Below are positions 47,377-59,200 of a DNA stretch of 64,000 nt, piece by piece. A model generated the notes under the pieces. The model saw nothing but the letters and a program-made list of their open reading frames with translations. It ran no database searches and was not told the DNA's origin. This stretch comes from Sclerodactyla briareus (lineage: Eukaryota; Echinodermata; Holothuroidea; Dendrochirotida; Sclerodactylidae): the NCBI GenBank assembly GCA_026419785.1, contig JAODTK010005778.1, forward strand, positions 248,001-312,000, read 5' to 3'. A program made the position numbers and the translations under genes. Position 1 is the stretch's first letter; every line of letters starts with the position of its first letter.

Positions 47377-50300
47377 GCACCCATTGAATCATAGCCTAAT
47401 AACTGCAGATATTCTGCACCTATTGAATCATAGCTAATAACTGCAATATTCCGCACCTATTAATCATAGCCTAATAACGCAGATATTCCGCCCTATTGAT
47501 CATACCTAATAACTGCGATATTCTGCACTATGGAACCATAGCCTAATAACTTCAGATATTCCGCACCTATTGAATAATAGCCTAATAACTGCAGATAATC
47601 CGCACCTATTGAATCATAGCCTAATACTGCAGATATTCCGCCCTATTGAATCATAGCTAATACTGCAGATATTCCGCCCTATTGAATCATAGCCTAATAA
47701 CTGCAGATATTCGGCACCTATTGAATCATAGCCTAATACCTGCAGATATCCGCACCTACTGAATCATAGCCCAATAACGGCAGATATTCCGCACCTATTG
47801 AATCTAGCCTAATAACTGCAGATATTCCGCACCTTTGAATCATACCTAATAACTGCCAGATATTCCGCACCTATTGAATCATAGCCGAATAACTGCAAAT
47901 ATTCCGCACCTATTGAATCATATCCTAATAACTGCAGATATCCCGCACCTATGAATCATAGCCTAATAACTCAGATATTCCGCACCTATTGAATCATAGC
48001 CTAATAACTGCAGAAATTCCGCACCTATTGAATCATAGCCTATAACTGCAGATATTCCGCCCTATTGAATCATAGCCTAAAACTGCAGATATTCCGCACC
48101 TATTGAATCATAGCCTAATAACGCAGATATTCCGCACTATTGATCATAGCCTAATAACTTCAGATATTCCGCACCTATTGACTCATAGCCTAATAACTGC
48201 AGATATTCCGCACCATTGAATCATAGGCTAATAACTGCAGATATTCCGCACCTATAGAATCATAGCCTAATAACTGCAGATATTCCGCACCTATTGAATC
48301 AAGCCTAATAACTGCAGATCTTCCGCACCTATGGAACCATAGCCTAATAACTGCAGATATTCGGCACCTATTGAATCATAGCCTAATCACTGCAGATATT
48401 CCGCACCTATTGATCTAGCCTAATAACTGCAGAAATTCCGCACCTATTGAACATAGCCTAATAACTGCAGATATTCCGCACCTATAGAATCATAGCCTAA
48501 TACCTGCAGATATTCCGCACCTATTGAATCATAGCCTAAAACTGCAGATATTCCGCACCTATGAATCATAGCCTATAACTGCAGATATTCCGCACCTATT
48601 GATCATAGCCTAATACTGCAGATATTCCGCACCTATGGAATCATAGCCTAATAACTGCAGAGATTCCGCACCTATTGAATCAAAGCCTAATAACTGCAGA
48701 TAATCCGCACCTATTGAATAATAGCCTAATAACTGCAGATATCCGCACCTATTGAATCAATAGCCTAATAACTGCAATATTTCGCACCTATTGAATCATA
48801 GCCTAATAACGGCAGATATTCCGCACCATTGAATCATAGCCTAATAACTTCAGATATTCCGCACCTATTGAATAATAGCCTAATAACGCAGATATTCCGC
48901 ACCTATTGATCATAGCCTAATACCTGCAGATATTCCGCACCTATTGAATCATAGCCTAATACTGCGATATTCCGCACCTATTGAATCATACCTAATAACT
49001 GCAGATATTCCGCACCTATTGAATCATAGCCTAATAACTGCAGATATTCCGCACCTATGGAACCATAGCCTAATAACTGCCGATATTCCGCACCTATTGA
49101 ATCATAGCCTAATAACTCAGATATTCCGCACCTATTGACTCATAGCCTATAACTGCAGAAATTCCGCACCTATTGATCATAGCCTATAACTGCAGATATC
49201 TGCACCTATTGAATCATAGCCTAATAACTGCAGATATTCCGCACCTATTGAATCATAGCCTAATCCTGCAGATATTCCGCCCTATGGAATCATAACCTAA
49301 TAACTGCAGATATTCTGCACCTATTGAATCAATAGCCAATAACTGCAGATATTCCGCACCTATTGAATCATAGCCTAATAACTGCAGTATTCCGCACTAT
49401 TGAATAATAGCCTAATAACTGCAGATATTCCGCACCTATTGATCATAGCTAATAACTGCAGAGATTCCGCACCTATTGAATCATATCCTAATAACTGCAG
49501 ATATTCCGCACCTATTGAATCATAGCCTAATACCTGCAGATATTCCGCACCTATTGAATCATAGCCTAATACTGCAGATATTCCGCACCTATAGAATCAT
49601 AGCCTAATAACTGCAGATATTCCGCACCTTTGAATCATAGCCTAATAACTCAGATATTCCGCACCTATTGAATCATAGCCTAATAACGGCAGATATTCCG
49701 CACCTATTGAATCATAGCCTACTAACTGCAGATATTCCGCCCTATTGAATCATAGCCTATAACTGCAGATATTCTGCACCTATGGAACCATAGCCTAATA
49801 ACTGCAAGATATTCTGCACCTATTGAATCATAGCCTAAAACTGCAGATATTCGCACCTATGAATCATAGCCTAATAACTGCAGAATTCCGCACCTATTGA
49901 AGCATAGCCTAATAACTGCAGATATTCTGCACCTATAGAATCATAGCTAATACTGCAGATATTCCTCACCTATTGAATAATAGCCTAATAACTGCAGATA
50001 TTCCGCACCTTTGAATCATAGCCTAATAACGGCAGATATTCCGCACCTATGATCATAGCCTATAACTGGCAGATATTCCGCACCAATTGAATCATAGCCT
50101 AATAACGCAGATATTCCGCACCTATGAATCATAGCCTAATCACTGCAGATATTCCGCCCTATTGAATCAAGCCTAATAACTGCAGATCTTCCGCACCTAT
50201 GGAACCATAGCCTAATAACTGGCAGATATTCCGCACCTATTGAATCATAGCCTAATCCTGCAGAGATTCCGCACCTATTGAATAATAGCCTAATAACTGC

Positions 50301-50472
50301 AGACATTCCGCACCTATTGAATAATAGCCTAATAACTGCAGATATTCAGCATCCCTCCCCCTATGAATAATAGCCTAATAACTGCAGATATCAGCACCTA
50401 TGGAATAATAGCCTAATAACTGCAGATATTCAACAACCTATTGAATCATAGCCTAATAACTGCAGATAGTCC
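47377..50472. repeat. 39-bp minisatellite, about 80 copies
   Basis: The consensus is CACCTATTGAATCATAGCCT then AATAACTGCAGATATTCCG, 39 bases, with a PstI-type CTGCAG in most units. Many units are 37 or 38 bases through single-base losses. Variant bases recur (CTATGGAACC, CTATAGAATC, GAATAATAG, AACTTCAG, CAGATCTTCC). Near 50345 one unit is disrupted by ATCCCTCCCCCT. The unit is a multiple of three, so one frame per strand is open (HLLNHSLITADIP on plus), but indels break it constantly and no gene structure surrounds it. Confidence 0.97.
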
Positions 50473-50699
50473 TCTCCGGAAAGGAAGACGGGGTCAAGAC
50501 GGGTTATCTGGTTATCAGAACTAACGCTGAACCCCTCGTTTGCAGAAATGGCGTTGTTCACATAGGTTTGCACATCCCAAGGAGATGATCTCTCCATGCA
50601 TACCTCAATACTGGATACATGTCGTTAATATTAGGCAAGAAAATCAGTGGTATAATCCAATAAAGTCTATAACTGCCCCAATCAGTATTTAGTACCGCC

Positions 50700-51100
50700 G
50701 TAAGCTCAAAAGGGTCGTATAAAGCCGACACACACTTGACTTGCTCGAAAAGCGCCGTGATTTCGTAATAATTTCAAGCCCGTAGGCGGGAATTTACCTC
50801 TTGCACACCGACCAGTGCTCCTTACAGACAGGCCTTATAAGTTACGAGATAATTTGCAGGCACTAACACCGTGATCGGACCAGCTGATACCAGGAAACCC
50901 AATATCCCCTTCACGGTGCCCGTTCCCTATTGAGAGTTATGCCCTGTCACGTAAAGTGATCTTAGTGTTTTCAAGCTTTACTAGTCGATCTCGCGTGCAT
51001 GTATATAGAAATTAACCTATCGCCACGTAAGGAAAAGCTGTCGGGAGGGCCATCATTTTCGCATGAACGGCGGTTTCGCTGCCGAGATCGCACATATAAG
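50700..51100 (+). repeat. Diverged direct copy of 45800-46170
   Basis: Shared blocks are GAAAAGCGC, AATTTC.AGCCCG..GGCGGGAATTTAC, ACACCGTGATC-like sequence, AGGAAACCCAATATCCCCT, CTTAGTGTTTT and ATTAACCTAT. It is too broken to encode the 45804-46268 peptide. It lies just right of the minisatellite, so the array is bracketed by two copies in the same orientation. Confidence 0.65.
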
Positions 51101-51228
51101 CATCACCAGATCACAGTTATATTGAAGTTGAAGAAGTGTCTATAGTGTGAAAGCAGCCGGTATGCTGCAACTCTTCTGTATTCGAAGCGGAAGGGAGAAG
51201 GGAGTTGCAGAGCGGAGTCAGCGGACTA

Positions 51229-51400
51229 CACTCTAAAAAATGAAGTGTTGAATCAACACTTTCCGGGTTGGCTAAGGAACAACTCCCCTGAAGTGTCATA
51301 TGTTAATTTAATTAGTTTTATTATACAACCTAAACACTTCGGAGGAGTTATCTCTTAGACAACCAGGAAAGTATTGATTCAACACCTCATTTGTAGAGTG
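51229..51400. mobile_element. Palindromic MITE, 172 bp, with TA flanks
   Basis: The left arm is CACTCTAAAAAATGAAGTGT then TGAATCAACACTTTCC. The right arm read in reverse complement is CACTCTACAAATGAGGTGTT then GAATCAATACTTTCC. The arms match over about 70 bases around an AT-rich centre. TA precedes and follows it (51227-51228, 51401-51402), as expected for Tc1/mariner-type MITEs. No transposase. Confidence 0.85.
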
Positions 51401-51402
51401 TA

Positions 51403-52014
51403 CTCCAATCACCCTTCACCCACAAGGTGAAATTGAAAATTCGGTAGGAAACAACCCGCATGTAGGGCAGGGGGAAACTACCGTATGCAAAAATATTGAC
51501 AATTTAAACAGAAAGCTGCTCTACCTGAGAGTCCGAGCGCTGTAGGATGCGCTGAGTAGTGATTTGACTTCAATGAAATGAGGAGGATTTGGGAGTGCTG
51601 TGTATAGAAAACAAATCATACCGCATCTTGTGTCGTTCGCAGATTTTTTTACGTAGCTTTGATGGTTTTACTTCCATAGAGTAAAATATCGCGATCTTGG
51701 TAACCCTAGGGAATGATAAGGCTATGCTGTCCCGGCTGTCCAGTCTGACTCTTGTGCTTGCGTGCTTTGACATTCAAGCGCGAGTTGATCTACTTATGTC
51801 TGGAATCGCATAGGGTAAAACCGATGACGTTCAATATTAGGCATGTGATTGTAATTAAAAACGTAATAGAACAATATTAACTGAGGAACGTCGCCTCAAT
51901 TGGTCGTTTGGTTCAAACTATGAATTACACAAATTACAGAAACTAACTGTAACTATCACGGTATAAAGTGAGTTCTCGGAACGTTTAAAAAAATATTACC
52001 AGCGTGAAGATGAA
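51403..52014. other. Anonymous stretch
   Basis: No gene or recognised repeat is seen. Confidence 0.5.
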
Positions 52015-52275
52015 ATGCCTGGTCACACCTACATAAAGTTTTCATCGGAATATGATCCGATTTTTCATTTCAGGCCTAAAAGTTCGTGGCAGTACATATG
52101 TACCTAAAATCCAAAGGGTTTGGGAACGGACCGCGTACATAAGAGACCTCATTGCGAAATCGACCACAAAAAGTCGGAAGAGAAATTGGAAAGCTATCTG
52201 ATGAATAGAAACTAATGGAAAAAGCTTGGTTTCACAAATAGCGAACCAAGTCCCCAGTGTTGTGGTAGGATACAC
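52015..52275 (-). repeat. Possible degraded relative of the TTAA MITE, reverse orientation
   Basis: CCTGGTCACAC near the left and CACAAATAGCGAACCAAGTCC near 52230 match the reverse complement of the MITE at 10439-10860. A second partial match, CACAAATAGCGAGCAAGGTC, lies near 52794. The matches between are weak. Confidence 0.35.
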
Positions 52276-55200
52276 CCATTGACAAATGGGTGATTCGATC
52301 CCTCGAGAAAAGCATACATGCGATAGTGGATCGAAAAAGGTATGGCAGGCCCTTCATTTCAAAAGCATGGTATGTTTTGGATGCGTGAGAAGGTGTGGAA
52401 TTATGATGAAAAATTTAGATTTTCAACACGGGTGTCCGTCCCAGACCCGCATGCATTTCATGCCCACATCAAGATTCATTCCATGCCAGGATTCCGTAAG
52501 TGCGTATGCGGGTTGCGCATTGAGCCATAACATTCAAGTTGCGTGAGCGCAGCAATTGTGCCTGACCATCTGGATATGTTCTATTCGATTTACATAGGTA
52601 TATGTGATTTCCATCCTCGGGTAGTTGTTCATTCGCTATTTCATTCCCGAAATACATCACCACGAATAAAGACACAAACGACAGTATGGTCGTTATAAAG
52701 ATTGTCATTAAGCCATGTTTAGCCATTGCTGGTGATTTATTCTAGTAGTAAGGTAAAAAGAAATACGAATAGAAACTGTGACAGTCGTGCTATTCACAAA
52801 TAGCGAGCAAGGTCTCCAGCTATTCAATGTACTCTTCAATCCCGTGAACACCGAGAGCGTATAGCAACGTACAGTGTCGGAATGCCTATAAATTGCCAGA
52901 AGCCGTATTCATTAAGATAGAAGCTCATGCCTCGAGAAATACACGGGTCTGTGTCCAGACAGAGGCACAATGAGCTAAAGATCTCAAACGAAGCTCTGTC
53001 GAATTGGGTTCACTTCGACGATAATACTACAGAATTGTGCTCAGATTACAATGAATAAGGGTGTTCTTTCATATGGTCGCGTAGATGCCTTTCTGCTCCG
53101 GTTAATTTTGTAATTGTTACCATGTGCCGTGGAAATATGCTTATCATCTCAAATATGTGCTAGTTTCCGCAAATCCATGTTCCAATAAGCGCACATACGT
53201 AGAGACAACTGCGGGATGAATCATAAAGACGTTTTTATATTAGCTGGAGAAAACTGAATGCCTCAGTCCAAACCGAAGTTCATACGTCTTACCGTCACGG
53301 AGTTACAGTCCTCTCAAGTTTGTGCATGTGATATGGCGGAAGATCGAAGAAACATCCCATCATGCAATAATAAATGATGTCATACTCGCACAACCCTGCA
53401 AACAATCTTTGAAATTCAAATCTATTGAAATTCACATATTATTTCACTTCGAAAAGCATTTAGTCCATGGAAGAGGATTGCGGTAGCGGATTGGCTGGTG
53501 GTTGATGGTTACTTTGGTGAGGTGGGGGGGGGAGAGACAACAGGCCTTCCTTCTAAATATTGACTTATTCAACAAAATGAAACACATGACATAACTAACT
53601 TCCCGTGTTGTCCAAGTTTGACGTCATGCGTTTGCGCAATTGGGATTCTCCCCAATTTCTCTGCATAATGGACCGAACTTTGGAGGCCAATACCTCCACA
53701 TAGGAACGTCGTATTGAAATGGGGTTCGGACCTATAGCAGTATGGATAAGAGTTTCCCCTTCTCCACGATATACTATCTGTTGTCAGGTTGTATCCAAGC
53801 CTGCAGTTGTTTTTCGAGTGTTTGCATTCGCGCAATGCGCGTTTATATTAGAATTAATATGGTAGCCATTGAATGATTGTCACTGTGTTACTGTTTGTGT
53901 AATTCACGTTGATACACATACCGGTACTAAATAAGATACCAGAATAAAATAAGTCAGATTCACATTTCTATCGGTTTTCGACACGCCACGGGCCATACAG
54001 GTGACCAGATGAGTGCAGGGCATGGGTATCGGCCTCCATGCATGCCTAACTTTCACCAATGACTTTGAATAAAGGATATAGTTAATGAACCCAAATTGCA
54101 CATAACGAACTTGGCACGAAGACTGCTACAATTGAAATAGAGGAAGAATTATACAAAAACGAATTTTGCCACGAGAACCCATACCATGTCATTCAGGAAC
54201 CATGACACCGCTTCCCGGTGTTGTTTCCGTCAATCTTTTGGTTCTGACAACTGACAGCGAATTGGTGTTTGTCTCATCTAATACCGCTATCTTCAAACCC
54301 CAAGCCGTCTCGCTAGTTGAAACATACGTGCATTTGTATCTTACAAGAAAGGATGATATCTGAGCGATATGAAACAGTACCGGTAGCGATTTTATATCGG
54401 CAATCAATCGATAACGGTAGCTGGCGGAGCAAAAATCGATAACATAGCCGATAGATATTTTGTATTGTGTTCTATCGATCGATTGTCTTCATATCAGCAA
54501 AGCTTGTGTGAAATTACTGTCACTACAAATCATTACGCGTACTCATTGCTGCTGGTTGTAAGAACGCATAAAGTGTGAGGCGAGCATGTAATGCAGCGCG
54601 GAGGACTCCTCTCTCGTCCCCTCTGATTTTGATAGAAAACATTAATCGATTGCTGTTATGCGGACGCAATAACAAGGTATCGTGCATATACCGCTATCCA
54701 ATGAAACAAAAAACATGCACATTAGAGAAGCTATGAGTTGCACGCAATGCTGGGAATCAGGACAACATCTACGCGATTCCTTGCCCTAACTATAGGAACA
54801 CTGAACATACTACTACAGCAATCATAACGTACTGAGGCGACTGGAAAACTAGGCCACGATATGAAACTATTTGTCAGTTTGTATGTAATGTCATGTATAG
54901 CCTACTACAGAGTTGTACGGATAGGGTAGAGTAGATGCTTATACAATATAACTATAGTCAACGCGTTTACAACCTATGTATCGTAGGTGTACCACATATT
55001 CCTTTATTTCCTGCTTGCTTTTCAATCAGATTACCTTTCCCTGCTTCACTCGTAACTTATTCCCTACAAACGTACTAACACCGCTGTTTTTGTTGTTTTT
55101 TTTTCATTGAAAAAAGCGTGTATATTCATGCCTTTTCGTATTAGATAATTCCTCTCATGTTGGCAACCCTGAATCATCTCATGTTCTTAATTAGGCTTAT

Positions 55201-55615
55201 AGGCTTATGTGGCGCAACAAACTCCTTCATCGGTTTTTCAGCAGTTATTTGGTTGCTAAGTCAGGGGAGTTTTTTTTTTTCTTCAATGAATGAACATCTT
55301 TTCATGTTACCGTCAGCGGAGGTAGATGATCCTTGATTTAGCCCAGGTATGGGCGAGTTGTTTACCCAGGGAGGAGAACATCACTCCGCCGTTAACAATA
55401 ATAAATCGGGCGATTACATAAATCCGACTTGAAGCGATCTGTCAGTGTCGTATGTACCAAATAAATTGCCGTTAAATTATGATCACATGGCGATGGCCCA
55501 GGGACGCTGGGATTTGTAATGGTAGTATAGTGTGCGCTTTGATAGGCGAACTCATATAGTATTTTTTGGTCAGACCTTGTTTATCATTGGCTAGGACCTA
55601 GGCCCGGCAATCCAC
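52276..55615. other. Anonymous stretch
   Basis: No gene is recognised. It contains a short cluster of ATCGAT motifs at about 54405-54485 (see findings) and a G-run near 53523. Confidence 0.45.
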
Positions 55616-56285
55616 GCTAATACTGGGCGGATGCCGGTGTGTAAATGCAGTACGCCGCATTTTCCATTTTCTTTCAGATCGCCTACCCCTGAAATGTTCC
55701 CCGAAAGAGTAACACAGACCGTTAGTTGATCAAACATTTATATCACGAAAATGTACTCCGCGTGTCCCCAGTTCGTGTCCAGGGGCAAATTCTGCGTCCC
55801 AATTGTCCCGAGTAGATAGCTCAAACCGTAAATTGCTCAGAGAATTAACGCAACATGAAGGGATCGCTGTCCTTCCGGGAGTGGGGACATTTCAAATTGC
55901 TACAAATATATTGATCGCGTTGCCTCTCCAGTTAATAATCGCTCCATGCCCTGAGCTGAGCTGACGTTTGGTGTGTAAACAGCACACGCCCGCGGTTTTG
56001 CATTTTTGGTCCTTCAGCACGCGCTACCGGGAATGTCCCGAAGAGTACAAGACAGTCGTTGACGAACAATTTAACGCACGAACATGTAATCCGCGCGTCA
56101 GACCATGTCCAGGGGAAATTCTTCCTCATTTGTCCCTGGTAGAGTAGTTCATACCGTAGATGGTCAGTCACTTTAACGCACTCGAGGGCGATCGCGTATC
56201 AGTCCCGGGTGCGGGGGACATTTTCAAATTGCTTCAATTTATTTGCACGCGTTGCCTCTCCAGTTTTAGCTTCCATCGGTCCATG
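55616..56285. repeat. Diverged tandem pair of about 330-bp units
   Basis: Unit 1 (about 55616-55955) and unit 2 (about 55956-56285) share GGTGTGTAAA, CGAAAGAGTA or CGAAGAGTA, GTCCAGGGG.AAATTCT, CCGTA.AT, GGGGACATTT, CAAATTGCT and CGCGTTGCCTCTCCAGTT. No conserved reading frame is evident. Confidence 0.75.
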
Positions 56286-59200
56286 GCTAGGACGTGCCTC
56301 TCCACTTTGCGGACGCTCGCTCGCGCTATTGTGGGCGGCGCGCGTCGTGCGGCGCGCCGGCTGATGATGCAGGTGAAATAAAGGTCAAACTACTTCCATA
56401 AATTGAAATGGATCGATGGATGGAATGCTCTGTAACACTCCACACGCACTTTTCCTGCTTGGTTAGACCGCGTGCAGTGAGAGTCTATCTAAACAGGGAA
56501 ATCCTTTGTCTACACTGACGAATAGGCTGACACCATTCTATTCAGTCATGCGATCTCGACTGGTGAGTCTGAGTACCGTATCGGGTAGCTACAGTATTTA
56601 TAACGTGACAGCCTTAACAACCGCAGCCTCATGTCTCAAAACTGATGATCGTTTCGTAGCGCTCTCTATTCTACGTTCGCTTTTATGGTTTGAATTTTTC
56701 CATATTTCCTTGTCCGTATTCTATCTAGCAGTTTTTAACTCTTGGCGCGTGATTTTATCATGTCTTCCTGAATCAGCTGATTCAGCTATATATACCTATT
56801 TATTCGTGGTTCATATGTTTTTTTTTCCTTTCTTGCAATTTGTATGTACTGCGCTTTCGAAGCAAGGAACCTATATCGGTAGATAGTATAGGAATAATAG
56901 TATATAATAAGATCTTTATAATTAGAGGGCAATTTTACAGTAAATTACTGGCATCTCAATTTACAGTCATTACTGGCAACCTAGCTGCAATTCAACAGCA
57001 ATTTTTGTTCACAGTGTAGAGCTTCTCATTGGTCCTCATACACAAGACAGATTGGGAGCGATGTGTATCATTTATAACTACTCTATATGCTGTTATACTG
57101 AAAGACCTATACGAATGTCGACCTGTAGTGCTTTCTGCTGGGCCTGGAGCGCCGACAGAGTATCGGTAGCGCTACTGGACACGCTGAAGAATAATCAACG
57201 AAGTCCACGGTTTTCGAAGTTCTAAATTCTTAATAGAATCACTCTGATTCCCCCAGCTCCTCAGAATCAGACCTTTATACAGAAGTTCTTTCCATGTGCG
57301 GTCAATATCCCCCCCCCCTTTTTCCCCCCCGGGCACTTCTATCTGGTGGCCGGAACGGTCGGGACAATTCACCAACTGCGTGAACAGCCTGACACCAACT
57401 TGTTACTTCTGCAATTTTTGTTTTGAAAAGAATAACAGATTAAATCGGAACAACGACAGTTTTTTTCTCTCTCTCTCTCCTTAAAGCATTTCGTGAAAAT
57501 TCTGACTTTTAAAACTGGAAGGAAGTGTTGTTGCAAATGATTTTGTGGCCGTATAAATACCACATGTCTAGACGAAAATAAACTAGGCTGGTTCCTCGCT
57601 CTCAGAAGCCACCCGCGATTACCAGTTTTCATTCATGTTATGTATGTGTCAATACGATGTCCATCATCCACTCTTATCTTGCCCGACGGTTTTCAGTTTC
57701 TATTATTCGCTCGTATATCAGCCGGAGCCCTAAAACCCGTGTCGGCAGCGCTGAGCAGTCTGGCAGTAGGCCATGTGACATATATACCCTAACATAAACC
57801 ACCCGTCCTGAGCGAAACAGTAGATCCCCAAAGGCAGTAAAAACACACTGCGGGCGCCTACAAACTGTCATATATTCCGCGCGGAGGGGGCTTTTTTTTT
57901 TCTCCCTGGGAAATACGTCAGGCGGTCATTATGTGATTACAGGAAATGTGCGAGTCCTGTCGTGTGTTTGGGGCACGTAATCCATTATGTTCTCGTGATC
58001 CTTTCATTTAGAAATATTCTAAATCTGCCAGGCAATGTTTTCGCTTCGTTTTTTTTTTAAAGAAAATCATTTGCGTTCAGCTGCGGCTCACTGCGGAAAG
58101 CAATCGGCTCGCTGTGAAAACATACATCCTACGGTCTACCTATGCAGACGTAAGCCGCGTCCTTCACAGTATATTACCCATCAATTTACTGTTCATCTGT
58201 TTGTTATTTTTGCGAACAAGAGCAAAGTTGAAAAATGGTATCTAACTTACTACGTACATGGCTCTGCTCATATTTCGCGTACTAATGTTACAATAACGAA
58301 TGGATTAGTTGTGAAGATGTATATATTAGAGGGGCGCAATAGCCAATATATAGTGCTCCCTGGTAGCATTTTTTTCAGGTTTTGCTGTACTGGTCGGTCA
58401 CCAATATTGTGAATCTATAGATAATTCAACCACTTGTAGCATAATCTAGCCGCATTTTTTTGTTATCCTTTTCAAAATTATTCATTGATTTTATGAGAGT
58501 TTTAAACGCAGTCCGACTCTTTGTATTTGGGTAGAGAATGCAAATGGGTGGTCAGTGACACTTTTTTTTGCAAACATCATTTAATAGGAGTTCGAATTTC
58601 CAGCAGTCACCAGAGGTTTTTTTCTAGGTTGTGCTTGCAGTTACGATGGGCGCGAGTCTTGGTCTTCGCTTTCATGCTTCCCCGCTGTGCATCGGCATTG
58701 TGCATGGGGTTCTGGGGCTTGTTTCGGATTGGGCGCATAATTTCGTTGACCCGCTGTTGCATTCATTTTTTTGACATAAACATAAATCCTTCCATTCTCC
58801 AGGTTCCGAGAAAGTGTCCGGATCCCGAAGAGTTCCTGACCGTCCTCTCGAAGGGGACGTAAAATGGCGGTCCCGGAGCATGTTGGGATGGTTACAAACA
58901 CCCCTGCCGTGATAACATTTGAACACCGTCAGTTAGATACAAGTCCTCCGGCCGGTGCTCATCCACAAATCAATAACGGCCAGTATTCGCCCTGAATCCG
59001 AGAATGAAATAGATCTGAATCAAATTCATTCCCATAGTGTCCAAGTACACTCAGTGTGTTTGCCTTTACTGATTCGATCTCAGGACTTAACAGTCATCTC
59101 AGTCAGCAGATTCTCTCATTCTATCATGCATAGCATTGGGGCTGTCAATTTATATTGTAGCAATTAGGCACGATTTGTTCAAACACAGCTGAGTTGTGTT

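Noticed and set aside
48944-49138. Repeat-encoded protein of 13-residue units (HLLNHSLITADIP) from the 39-bp array
   Set aside because: Any 39-base unit lacking stops gives an open frame. Indels break it every few units, the minus strand also has one open frame, and no start, splice or flanking coding context was found.
47377-50472. CRISPR array
   Set aside because: Units are contiguous with no unique spacers, and the setting is a eukaryotic genome.
57296-57484. Short frame over C-run near 57308
   Set aside because: Low-complexity C and CT tracts explain the open frame.
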